DNA from: Planctomycetota bacterium
Lineage (GTDB): Bacteria; Planctomycetota; DG-23; SLPQ01
Direction: 5' to 3'
Length of the DNA stretch: 11,483 nt
NCBI GenBank assembly: GCA_021160625.1
Contig: JAGHCE010000052.1
Coordinates: forward strand, 1 to 11,483
The notes under the pieces were generated by a model. It was not told the DNA's origin. It did no database searches and saw only the letters and a list, made by a program, of their open reading frames with translations. Both the position numbers and the translations under genes were made by a program. Each line of letters opens with the position of its first letter. The stretch's first letter is position 1. Shown one piece after another: positions 1-6,592 of this stretch.

Positions 1-34
1 CACGTGGACATTTCCCTCGTGGGCACTAAAGGGA

Positions 35-98
35 ATGGCAAATCAGCCGAAATACAACGCAGAGTATACCGCCGCCGACGGCCCGGCTGGGAGCAAAG
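35..98 (+). other. Possible displaced N-terminus of lpdA in another frame
   Basis: An ATG at 35-37, preceded by AAGGG, opens a frame reading MANQPKYNAE and then YTAAD. This resembles the start of an E3 protein (a short polar leader, then Tyr, with YxAA following the glycine motif). It is not in frame with the body at 99; the offset equals one extra base or two missing bases. The expected glycine-rich FAD strand between KYN and YTAA is also absent. The stretch looks like an authentic start that has suffered a small deletion and a frameshift, or an error near the window edge. This is an interpretation of about 60 bases and is uncertain. Confidence 0.35.
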
Positions 99-1394
99 GT
101 GGCCGTCGTCGAGAAGCATCTTTTGGGCGGCACCTGTCTTAACTACGGCTGCATCCCCACCAAGGCCCTGATAAGTTCTGCGAGGGCCGCTTCTATGGCC
201 AGGTCCCTGGAAGCCTGGGGCGTGCGCGTGGGCGAGGTCGAGATTGATTACCCGGTGATGGCCGCCCGCAAGGACAAGGCCGTCACCACGCTCAGGAGGG
301 GTGTTGAGGGATTGCTGAAGGCGCGCGGGGTCAAGGTTCTCGCCGGCGAGGGGCGGCTTACGGGACCCCACGCCGTCGAGGTAACCACCGGCGGCGACCA
401 GGCGACACTTGAGGCCGCGAACATCATCATCGCCACGGGAAGCGAGGCCGTCAAGCCGCCCGTCTTCGGGTTCGACGGCCGGAAGGTCCTCACCAGTCAG
501 GACGCCGTGATGCTCACCGATATCGGGAAGTCCGTCATCATCGTCGGCGGCGGTTACATCGGCTGCGAATACGCCTCGCTCTATGCTCACCTGGGCCTCG
601 ACGTAACAATCCTCGAACTGCTGCCTTCCATTCTGACTACGCAGGACGCCGACGTCGTGAAAGAAGTGGCCCGCAGCTTCCGAAAGAGAAAAATAAAGAC
701 CACCACCGGCGTGAGGGTCGAAAGCCTCGCGGCCGCCGGCCGGGGCGTTACGGCCTCTCTCGAAGGCGGCGAGGAGGTCACGGCCGACTTCGCTCTGGTG
801 GCGGTCGGCCGCAAACCTCTTTCAGCGAACCTCGGGCTTGAAGAGGCCGGTGTCGCCGCAGCGGGGGGCTTCGTCGAGATTGACGAACACTGCCGCACGA
901 ACGTCGACGGCATCTTCGCCATCGGGGACGTGACCGGCAAGATGCTTCTGGCGCACGTCGCCAGCCGGCAGGGGATAGTCGCCGCCGAGAACGCCTGCGG
1001 CCTCCGATCGACAATCGACTACGACGTCGTTCCCGCGTGCATTTTCACCGACCCGGAGGCCGCCTCGGTGGGTCTTACCGAAGGACAGGCTCAGGAAAAG
1101 GGGTTATCCTTCCGTGTAGGGAAGTTCCCCTTCCGCGCCCTTGGAAAGGCCCAGGCCGAAGGCCGCGTCGACGGGATGGTCAAGCTCATCGGCGAAGCCG
1201 AAAGCGGCAGGCTTCTTGGCGCGCACATAGTCGGCCAGGGTGCCTCCGACCTCATCGCGGAGACCGCGCTGGCGATGAAAACCGGCGCCACCATCGGCGA
1301 GATTGCCGAGACAATCCACGCTCATCCGACACTGCCGGAAGCCGTCAAGGAGGCGGCGGAAGCATTCGAGGGCAAGGCAATACATATTCTGTGA
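99..1394 (+). CDS. lpdA: Dihydrolipoyl dehydrogenase (E3), 5' end truncated or disrupted
   Basis: FAD-dependent E3 subunit that reoxidises dihydrolipoyl groups of 2-oxoacid dehydrogenase or glycine cleavage complexes, passing electrons to NAD+. Numbering from the GTG at 99: redox-active disulfide Cys13/Cys18 in GGTCLNYGCIPTKAL; NAD-binding GGGYIGCE at 150-157; second FAD contact in IFAIGDVTG at 272-280; C-terminal dimer-interface motif HAHPTLPE at 407-414 with the catalytic His409/Glu414 pair. The body is intact and ends normally. At 431 residues it is about 30 short of the usual 460-470, and what is missing is the N-terminal GxGxxG FAD-binding strand. The GTG is only the first possible in-frame start: this frame runs back to a TAA at 27-29 with no other start codon. 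Its immediate upstream codons read RLGAK, matching the normal family sequence before VAVVEK, so the gene once extended further. lipB follows after 4 nt. Function is certain; whether this copy is active is not. Confidence 0.92.
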   Translation: MAVVEKHLLGGTCLNYGCIPTKALISSARAASMARSLEAWGVRVGEVEIDYPVMAARKDKAVTTLRRGVEGLLKARGVKVLAGEGRLTGPHAVEVTTGGDQATLEAANIIIATGSEAVKPPVFGFDGRKVLTSQDAVMLTDIGKSVIIVGGGYIGCEYASLYAHLGLDVTILELLPSILTTQDADVVKEVARSFRKRKIKTTTGVRVESLAAAGRGVTASLEGGEEVTADFALVAVGRKPLSANLGLEEAGVAAAGGFVEIDEHCRTNVDGIFAIGDVTGKMLLAHVASRQGIVAAENACGLRSTIDYDVVPACIFTDPEAASVGLTEGQAQEKGLSFRVGKFPFRALGKAQAEGRVDGMVKLIGEAESGRLLGAHIVGQGASDLIAETALAMKTGATIGEIAETIHAHPTLPEAVKEAAEAFEGKAIHIL

Positions 1395-1398
1395 CGAA

Positions 1399-2088
1399 AT
1401 GACCGAGAAAAAAATACACGTCCTCGACGTGGGACGGATGCCTTACGCAGAGGCCCTGGACCTCCAGAAGAGGCTTGTCGCCGCAAAGAAATCCGGGGAC
1501 GAAAGGGACTTTCTCATACTCGTCGAGCACCCCGGCGTCGTCACGGTGGGCCGAAGGGGCAACGAAAGCCACATAAGGCTCCCGCGCGAGGCGCTTGCCG
1601 CGCGAGGCGTGGAGGTCTACGACATCGAACGCGGCGGAGACGTCACCTATCATGGGCCGGGGCAGGTTGTGGGGTATCCCATAATCGACCTTAAGCACGC
1701 CGGCCTCGACGTTCACTCCTACCTGAGGCTCATCGAGACGGCCGTCATCGAGGCCCTAAGGGCTTTTCACGTCGAGTCCTACACGCGCGAGGGTCTCACC
1801 GGCGTCTGGACCCGCCTCGGCAAGGTGGCCGCCATAGGTATCGCGGTGAGCCGCTGGATAACCTACCACGGCTTCGCCGTCAACGTCCTGCGGGGTATCA
1901 CCGGCTTTGACCTCATCGTCCCCTGCGGCCTTACCACGGAGCGTGTCACGAGTATTGAAGACGTCTGCGGCAGCCCCGTTGAAATGAAAGACGCACGGCG
2001 GGAACTGACCGCCGCCTTTGCCCGCGCCCTCGGCGCCGAGGCGGTAGCGGCGCAGGGCGACCTCATCTGGAAGGAGGCGCCCTTGTGA
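1399..2088 (+). CDS. lipB: Lipoyl(octanoyl) transferase LipB
   Basis: Cytoplasmic enzyme that moves the octanoyl group from acyl carrier protein onto lipoyl domains, the first step of de novo lipoylation. The protein is 229 residues, normal for LipB. Visible motifs are VEHPGVVTVGRRGN (42-55), the signature RGGDVTYHGPGQ (78-89), KVAAIG with the catalytic Lys142, WITYHGFAVNV (153-163), and FDLIVPCGLTTERVTS with the nucleophile Cys176. The ATG at 1399 is chosen because MTEKKIHVLDVG is a normal LipB start. A longer in-frame start at 1303 would overlap lpdA by 92 nt and adds an Arg-rich, non-homologous leader. No good Shine-Dalgarno lies before 1399, so translation is probably coupled to lpdA, whose stop is 4 nt upstream. 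The stop overlaps the lipA start. Confidence 0.96.
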   Translation: MTEKKIHVLDVGRMPYAEALDLQKRLVAAKKSGDERDFLILVEHPGVVTVGRRGNESHIRLPREALAARGVEVYDIERGGDVTYHGPGQVVGYPIIDLKHAGLDVHSYLRLIETAVIEALRAFHVESYTREGLTGVWTRLGKVAAIGIAVSRWITYHGFAVNVLRGITGFDLIVPCGLTTERVTSIEDVCGSPVEMKDARRELTAAFARALGAEAVAAQGDLIWKEAPL

Positions 2089-2978
2089 CACGCGCCCGCA
2101 CAAGCCCTCGGTTTCCCCCGTGGCTGAAGAAACGCATTCCGACCGGCAACGCCGCCAGGAAGGTCCGCAGCATCCTGAAGGACCTTGACCTCGACACGGT
2201 CTGCTCAAGCGCCCAGTGCCCCAATATTGCGGAGTGTTTCCACAAAGGCCAGGCGACGTTTCTCATTATGGGGCCCAGCTGCACCAGGCGGTGCCGCTTC
2301 TGCGCGGTGGACAAGGGGGAGCCGGCGGCACTTCGCCCGGACGAGCCCGCGCGGGTGGCCAAGGCGGTGGAGGCGCTTGGTCTGCGGCACGTCGTGGTGA
2401 CGTCGGTTACCAGGGACGACCTTCCCGACGGCGGCGCGGCCCACTTTGCCGCCACCATCGCCGCCGTCCAGAATACGTCGAGCGCGACGGTGGAGGTTCT
2501 CGTGCCCGATTTCGCCGGCTGTGAGGAATCCATACGCACAGTGCTTGCGGCCGGGCCGGACGTCTTCAATCACAATGTCGAGACTGTGCCGCGTCTCTAC
2601 GACACCGTGCGTCCCGAGGCCGATTATGCCAGGTCGCTGGGGGTGCTGCGGGCGGCGCGGCGGATCAGTCCAAACGTGGTAACCAAAAGCGGGATGATGG
2701 TGGGCCTCGGCGAGAGACCAGGCGAGGTCGAAGGCGTGATGAGGGACCTCAGGGCGGCCGGGTGCCGGGTACTCACCGTGGGGCAATACTTGGCGCCGTC
2801 GGCCAGGCACCTGCCGATAGAGCGATTCGTCGAGCCGGCCGAGTTCGAGGCTCTCGAAAAACTTGCCAGCGAGCTGGGCTTCGATGCGGCAAGCTGCGGG
2901 CCGTTTGTACGCTCGTCGTACTGCGCCGAGGAGGTCTTCAGAAGCTGTCTCGTTGGAAGAAACGATAAGCAGGGTTGA
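2085..2978 (+). CDS. lipA: Lipoyl synthase LipA (radical SAM)
   Basis: Radical SAM enzyme that inserts two sulfur atoms into the octanoyl chain on lipoyl domains, completing the cofactor made by LipB. In 297 residues it shows the auxiliary 4Fe-4S ligands Cys40, Cys45, Cys51 (CSSAQCPNIAEC), the radical SAM cluster Cys66, Cys70, Cys73 (CTRRCRFC) and the C-terminal RSSY (276-279), whose second serine ligates the auxiliary cluster that is sacrificed as sulfur donor. VTSVTRDDLPDGGA and FNHNVETVPRLY are also typical. The GTG start at 2085 overlaps the lipB stop (GTGA), and AAGGAGG at 2071-2077 sits 7 nt upstream, which settles the start. All key residues are present. Confidence 0.97.
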   Translation: MTRARTSPRFPPWLKKRIPTGNAARKVRSILKDLDLDTVCSSAQCPNIAECFHKGQATFLIMGPSCTRRCRFCAVDKGEPAALRPDEPARVAKAVEALGLRHVVVTSVTRDDLPDGGAAHFAATIAAVQNTSSATVEVLVPDFAGCEESIRTVLAAGPDVFNHNVETVPRLYDTVRPEADYARSLGVLRAARRISPNVVTKSGMMVGLGERPGEVEGVMRDLRAAGCRVLTVGQYLAPSARHLPIERFVEPAEFEALEKLASELGFDAASCGPFVRSSYCAEEVFRSCLVGRNDKQG

Positions 2979-3115
2979 TTTGTGACCTGCGTCGGGCAAG
3001 AATATGCACCCTGGACCGGCCGGGCGCCAAAAGCGGTCGGCCCCCCCCCCCGGCGCATCGCGGCAAGGCGCGGGAATATCCGCCCAGTCAAAAGGGATTT
3101 AAGGGAGAACAGGCA
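2979..3115 (+). other. Intergenic lipA-lipoyl domain gene, with 11-C run
   Basis: This 137-nt gap is the longest break within the lpdA to Minf_1886-type cluster. It contains an uninterrupted run of 11 C at 3041-3051. A weak -35-like TTGATT overlaps the lipA stop at 2975-2980, with only poor -10 candidates near 2998-3005, so a local promoter is possible but unconvincing. No strong hairpin with a U-tract was found. The start of the next gene is fixed by GGGAG at 3103-3107, 8 nt before the ATG at 3116. The open frame running back through the gap encodes a composition unlike any lipoyl protein and is not taken as coding. Confidence 0.5.
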
Positions 3116-3361
3116 ATGAAGGTAGAGGTGAAACTTCCAGCACTCGGGGATTCGGATACAACCGAGGTAACCGTCTCGTTCTGGTATTTCGACACGGGAG
3201 AAAAGGTCTCTGAAGGCGACGACCTCCTCGAGGTCCTGACGGACAAGGCCGCTTTCAACGTGCCGGCACCGGCGTCGGGAAAACTGGTCGAGACATCTGC
3301 GGACGAGGGCCAGGCGGTCAAGGTCGGAGACATACTGGGCCGCATCGAAACGGAGCAGTAA
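3116..3361 (+). CDS. Free-standing lipoyl-domain carrier protein
   Basis: An 81-residue protein that is one complete lipoyl (E2-type biotinyl/lipoyl) domain and nothing else. It opens with KLPALGDSDT, has the GEKVSEGDDLLEVLTDKA hairpin with Lys44 in the TDKA motif as the expected lipoylation site, then NVPAPASGKL and a second half ending VGDILGRIE. The residues around the lysine (TDKA) fit the E2 dehydrogenase type rather than biotin carriers (usually MKM) or GcvH, which is longer. The subunit-binding and catalytic domains of an E2 are absent. It lies directly after lipB and lipA and behind lpdA, so its modifying and reoxidising enzymes are all beside it. It could be a detached lipoyl arm of a dehydrogenase complex or a mobile lipoyl carrier for another reaction; the sequence alone does not decide. 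Confidence 0.88.
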   Translation: MKVEVKLPALGDSDTTEVTVSFWYFDTGEKVSEGDDLLEVLTDKAAFNVPAPASGKLVETSADEGQAVKVGDILGRIETEQ

Positions 3362-3364
3362 GAG

Positions 3365-4003
3365 ATGCCGCAGGGGGACGGCAGGTTCATCGTCTTCGAG
3401 GGCGTTGACGGGTCCGGCAAATCGACCCAGGCATTTCTCCTCTCGAAGTACCTCGGCGAGCAAAAGATGAGAGTCGTCGCAACGCGGGAGCCCGGAGGCA
3501 CCGTCACGGGCGAGGAGATAAGGAGGGTCCTTCTCGATCCGCAGGCCGAGGACCTCACGCCCCAGTGCGAGCTGCTTCTCTATATGGCCAGCCGGGCCCA
3601 GCACGTCGGGAGAATCATCAAGCCCGCCGTCGAGCGGGGCCACATCGTCATCTGTGAACGCTACTGCCTTTCGAGCCTCGCATACCAGGGTTATGCCGAG
3701 GGTCTCGCCCTTGAGGAGGTCGCGGCCGTCGGCACCTTTGCAACCGGCGGATTCCAGGCCGACCTCACGATAATCCTCGACGTAGATCCCGAAATCGCTA
3801 TGGAGCGCGACAAGGGGCCGGGAACCGTGGAGGCCGACTACGACCGCATTGAGAGGAAGGGTATCGCGTTCCAGCGCAAGGTACGCGAGGGGTTCCTGGA
3901 AATTACCCGGGAGCGCCCGGAGAAAACCAGGATAGTGGACGGCTCGCGCAGGGCCAAGGAAGTCCACGAGGAAGTCAAAAGACTGGTGGCGGATGTCCTT
4001 TGA
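3365..4003 (+). CDS. tmk: Thymidylate kinase
   Basis: Phosphorylates dTMP to dTDP using ATP, an essential step of dTTP synthesis in the cytoplasm. The 212-residue protein has the P-loop in FEGVDGSGKST (11-21), the REPGGT motif (41-46), the dTMP-binding region ERYCLSSLAYQG (98-109) and a LID-like segment around 140-160 containing DRIE. The usual DRY/DRF of the substrate loop is ERY here, a conservative change. The ATG lies 3 nt after the stop of the lipoyl-domain gene, and the 3' end overlaps holB by 11 nt, so it belongs to the same transcription unit. Confidence 0.96.
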   Translation: MPQGDGRFIVFEGVDGSGKSTQAFLLSKYLGEQKMRVVATREPGGTVTGEEIRRVLLDPQAEDLTPQCELLLYMASRAQHVGRIIKPAVERGHIVICERYCLSSLAYQGYAEGLALEEVAAVGTFATGGFQADLTIILDVDPEIAMERDKGPGTVEADYDRIERKGIAFQRKVREGFLEITRERPEKTRIVDGSRRAKEVHEEVKRLVADVL

Positions 4004-5027
4004 GGTCATATTAGGCCAGGACGAGGCCCTCGCGCGGCTCACAAGCGCCCTTGCAAACGGCCGTCTCGCGCACGCGCTTCTCCTGGCGGGTCCGGAAGGC
4101 GTCGGCAAGAGGATGGCCGCCCTCGAAGTGGCCAAGGCGCTCCTGTGCCCGAACGGCCCCGCCAAGGCCTGCGGCGCGTGCCCCTCATGTCACCGCGTCC
4201 AGCGCGGCATCCACCCCGACCTCTTCGTTGTGGAGCCGGAACCGGGCCGCACTGGCATCAGTATCGGCCAGGTCAGGGAACTCTCGCGCAGGGTTGCCCA
4301 GAGTCCACTCGAGGGCCGGCGCAAGGCGGCTCTCATCGACCCGGCCGACTCGATGCAGCCCGCCGCACAGAACGCGCTGCTGAAGACACTCGAAGAACCG
4401 CCGCAGGACACGACGCTCATCCTCGTGGCCAGAGACAGCGACCTGCTGCTGCCCACGGTGCGCTCGCGGTGCCGCAGGGTGGACTTCAAACCGGTGTCCG
4501 GCCGCGTCATAGCGGACTTTCTCATCGGGAGGGGCACGCCGGCAGATACGGCCGAGGTGCTCAGCCGGATGGCCGGGGGAAGCTTCGCGCGGGCGCTCCA
4601 GCTTCTTGCGGGTTCGCGCGTCGAGGACAGACAGCGTCTCATTTGCCTTGTCGCCTCCCAGGAGCCGCCGGACTGGAAGGACCTGGCCGAGTGTATCTCG
4701 CCGGGTGCGAGCGGAGGCTCGTCGCGCGCCGCCAAGGGCAGCCCCAGGGAACGCCGGGAAGGTACCGCTTCCCTCCTGGAAATGCTCCACATGCTTCTGG
4801 CCGACTGCCTGCGCGTGAAGACCGGGGCGGGAATCGTTGCGAACTTCGATATTGAAAACGCGGTGAAGGCACTGGCCGGCCGCCTGACGTTCGATGAACT
4901 TTCCAAACTTGAAAAGGTGGTCGCCGACGGGATAATACTGTTGAGCTTCAATGCCGACGCGCGGCTCGTAGCGGGCAGGATCGCCACGGCGTTCTCGCCT
5001 GGGCGGCGGCCGGTGGGTTCCTCTTAG
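3993..5027 (+). CDS. holB: DNA polymerase III subunit delta' (clamp loader)
   Basis: AAA+ clamp-loader subunit that helps load the beta sliding clamp. The 344-residue protein has GPEGVGKR at 33-40 (P-loop with Arg in place of the usual Ser/Thr, a form I associate with delta' proteins), a zinc-binding set at Cys52, Cys60, Cys63 and Cys66 (CGACPSC), the AQNALLKTLEEPP segment (125-137), and SRC at 158-160 (the arginine-finger motif of clamp-loader subunits). Length and the lack of a long C-terminal tau region favour delta' over DnaX. The ATG lies inside the tmk 3' end, an 11-nt overlap. The tmk-holB adjacency is widely conserved. The segment at about residues 225-260 is rich in Gly, Ser and Arg and looks like a linker. 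Confidence 0.92.
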   Translation: MSFEVILGQDEALARLTSALANGRLAHALLLAGPEGVGKRMAALEVAKALLCPNGPAKACGACPSCHRVQRGIHPDLFVVEPEPGRTGISIGQVRELSRRVAQSPLEGRRKAALIDPADSMQPAAQNALLKTLEEPPQDTTLILVARDSDLLLPTVRSRCRRVDFKPVSGRVIADFLIGRGTPADTAEVLSRMAGGSFARALQLLAGSRVEDRQRLICLVASQEPPDWKDLAECISPGASGGSSRAAKGSPRERREGTASLLEMLHMLLADCLRVKTGAGIVANFDIENAVKALAGRLTFDELSKLEKVVADGIILLSFNADARLVAGRIATAFSPGRRPVGSS

Positions 5028-5050
5028 AGACTCTTAGATTCGAGGTCCAA

Positions 5051-6079
5051 GTGGCATACAAGGTAACGGTTCGCTACGCGAAGATGGGCGTCGTCGGCGA
5101 CTTCACTACCGAGCTGGCAGCCTTGAAGCGCGGTGATATGGTCGCGGTGCGCACGAAGAGGGGCTGTGAGGCGGCTGTCGTCATAAAGGCAGCGATCGAG
5201 CTCGGGGAGTCTGCGGAGTCTTCCGGGGGTGAAGTCCTGCGGATGCTGACTACGCAGGATGAAGCCGAGCTGGCGCGCATCCGCGACGAGGCCATCCCGG
5301 CGGAGATAGCCTTTTGCAAGGAGCGCATCAAGGCGCTTGACCTGCCGATGAGTATCGTGACCGCCGAGCATCTCCTGGGCGGCGAGAAGATAATCTTTTA
5401 CTTTTTGGCCGACGGGCGCGTGGACTTCCGGCAACTGGTAAAGGATATCGCCCGCCAGTACAGGACGCGCATCGAGCTCAGGCAGATCGGCGTCCGGGAC
5501 GAGGCACGCCTGCTGGCGGAGTACGGCCACTGCGGACAGCCGCTGTGCTGCAGGTCGTTTATGAAGACGTTGGAGCCGGTAACGATGCGAATGGCCAAGA
5601 GCCAGAAGGCCACGCTCGACCCCGCCAAGATATCCGGGGTCTGCGGGCGGCTTATGTGCTGTCTGCGGTACGAGGACTCGCTCTACAGGGAGCTCAAGGG
5701 CAGCCTTCCCAAGAAGGGCACGATAGTGACAAGCCTCAAGGCGACGGGCAAGGTGGTGAGTATGGACGTTCTCGCCCAAACGATCGTCATCCAAACGCCC
5801 AGTTCGAACCTCGTGCGCATCCGGAAGGACGAAATCACGGGCGGCCAAGGCCGGCAGGGCGATTCAAAGCGCGCCGGAGAAGCCAGCCGGGGGAAAAAGG
5901 GCTCCTCCGTCCGATCGCAGGCAAAGTCGTCTGGCTCCTCGTCTTCGCACTCGCAGCGCAAGGCGCAAGGCCGACGTCCGTCCGGTCGCACCTCCTCCGG
6001 GAGAAGGCGCCGAGGCGGTGGTGGCAGCGGTAGCGGTGGTGCCGGTGCCGGTGGCGGTAGTGGTAGGAAACAGCAATGA
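5051..6079 (+). CDS. ricT: RicT/YaaT-type PSP1-domain protein with R/G/S-rich tail
   Basis: Homologue of Bacillus YaaT (RicT), an iron-sulfur PSP1-domain protein that works with RicA and RicF and affects RNase Y-dependent mRNA processing. Residues 1-265 form the conserved part, with EYGHCGQPLCC (158-167), MAKSQKATLDPAKISG (181-196) and VCGRLMCCLRYE (197-208). Cysteines 161, 166, 167, 198, 203 and 204 are the likely Fe-S ligands. Residues 266-342 are a low-complexity, strongly basic tail of Arg, Ser, Gly and Lys with a short Gly-rich run near the end, probably disordered. The GTG at 5051 is used because MAYKVTVRYA is the natural start of the domain; a GAGG lies 5 nt upstream. The order tmk-holB-ricT matches Bacillota. 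The stop overlaps the next ATG by 4 nt. The family is clear; the role in this organism is inferred. Confidence 0.88.
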   Translation: MAYKVTVRYAKMGVVGDFTTELAALKRGDMVAVRTKRGCEAAVVIKAAIELGESAESSGGEVLRMLTTQDEAELARIRDEAIPAEIAFCKERIKALDLPMSIVTAEHLLGGEKIIFYFLADGRVDFRQLVKDIARQYRTRIELRQIGVRDEARLLAEYGHCGQPLCCRSFMKTLEPVTMRMAKSQKATLDPAKISGVCGRLMCCLRYEDSLYRELKGSLPKKGTIVTSLKATGKVVSMDVLAQTIVIQTPSSNLVRIRKDEITGGQGRQGDSKRAGEASRGKKGSSVRSQAKSSGSSSSHSQRKAQGRRPSGRTSSGRRRRGGGGSGSGGAGAGGGSGRKQQ

Positions 6080-6498
6080 AGGAATCATCGGATTTCCTTG
6101 AGAATGTCCGCGACCTGGCCAGGGATGACGGGCATTACGACTTCCAGGCATACCTGTTCGTCTTCCAGGCGCTTGAGTTCACCCTGAAGCGAATCGGCCG
6201 ACGAAGGCATATCTCAGGCCAGGAACTCCTGGAGGGGATCAAGGACTTTGCGATCCTCAACTTCGGCGCGATGGGGAAGACCGTGTTCGACCAGTGGGGC
6301 GTGAGAGAGTCGATGGACTTCGGGCGGATGGTGTTCTCGCTGGTTGAGGCGGGGCTGATGTCGAAGACCGAGGGGGATGATATTTCGGATTTCGCCGGGG
6401 GATTCGACTTCGACAAGACGTTTGTCCAGAATTACGTGCCTGCGGGGCTCTGCAAGCAAGAGCCTCCGGAGGATGAGGCGACCGAGGAAAATCCTTGA
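6076..6498 (+). CDS. Minf_1886-type small protein of unknown function (PVC group)
   Basis: A 140-residue acidic cytoplasmic protein with no signal peptide or membrane segment. The pattern GHYDFQAYLFVFQALEF, then HISGQELLEGIKDFAILNFG (positions 45-64), QWGV, MDFGRMVFSLVEAG and FDFDKTF matches the small conserved family I know as Minf_1886 / 'Verruc_Plancto-restricted protein' (TIGR04138), found in Planctomycetes and Verrucomicrobia. No function is known to me. The ATG overlaps the ricT stop (ATGA at 6076-6079), which suggests translational coupling and a possible link to RicT. Its C-terminus (PPEDEATEEN) is a short acidic tail, a contrast with the basic tail of RicT. The stop codon sits inside the -35 box of the promoter for rplM. 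Confidence 0.8.
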   Translation: MKESSDFLENVRDLARDDGHYDFQAYLFVFQALEFTLKRIGRRRHISGQELLEGIKDFAILNFGAMGKTVFDQWGVRESMDFGRMVFSLVEAGLMSKTEGDDISDFAGGFDFDKTFVQNYVPAGLCKQEPPEDEATEENP

Positions 6499-6522
6499 CA
6501 AAACGGGGCCCCGGCGTAGACT
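6495..6522 (+). promoter_or_regulatory. Sigma70-type promoter for rplM-rpsI
   Basis: A perfect -35 box TTGACA at 6495-6500 is separated by 16 nt from TAGACT at 6517-6522 (4 of 6 to TATAAT). The -35 overlaps the TGA stop of the upstream gene. Transcription would start near 6529-6530, giving a leader of about 63 nt before rplM. It is well placed to let the ribosomal protein genes be expressed apart from the upstream cluster. Confidence 0.75.
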
Positions 6523-6528
6523 CACGGT

Positions 6529-6592
6529 TTCAGGCTGCAGGCTTGGAAGAGTACTGCGGTACAAACAACCCCCGCAATGGAGATAAGGCGCA
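6529..6592 (+). other. rplM 5' leader and ribosome binding site
   Basis: Predicted untranslated leader of the rplM-rpsI mRNA. It contains a small inverted repeat, GTAC-TGCG-GTAC at 6551-6562, and an SD-like segment at 6579-6588 (GGAG, then TAAGG) before the ATG at 6593. L13 autoregulates through its leader in some bacteria; the hairpin here is too short to claim such an element. Confidence 0.4.

Noticed and set aside
633..646. 14-base match CTGACTACGCAGGA between lpdA and ricT (also at 5246-5259)
   Set aside because: Both copies are inside coding sequence in unrelated genes, with no flanking similarity; chance is the simplest explanation.
2975..3008. Promoter within the lipA-lipoyl gap
   Set aside because: TTGATT has no -10 box of decent quality at proper spacing; too weak to list as a promoter.
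2975..3115. N-terminal extension of the lipoyl-domain protein
   Set aside because: The extension runs through the poly-C tract and has no similarity to lipoyl domains; the ATG at 3116 has its own Shine-Dalgarno and begins the domain exactly.
2624..4165. 513-codon open frame on the minus strand
   Set aside because: It lies antisense to lipA, the lipoyl-domain gene and tmk, all firmly identified. Its translation shows no domain and arises from high-GC codon bias.
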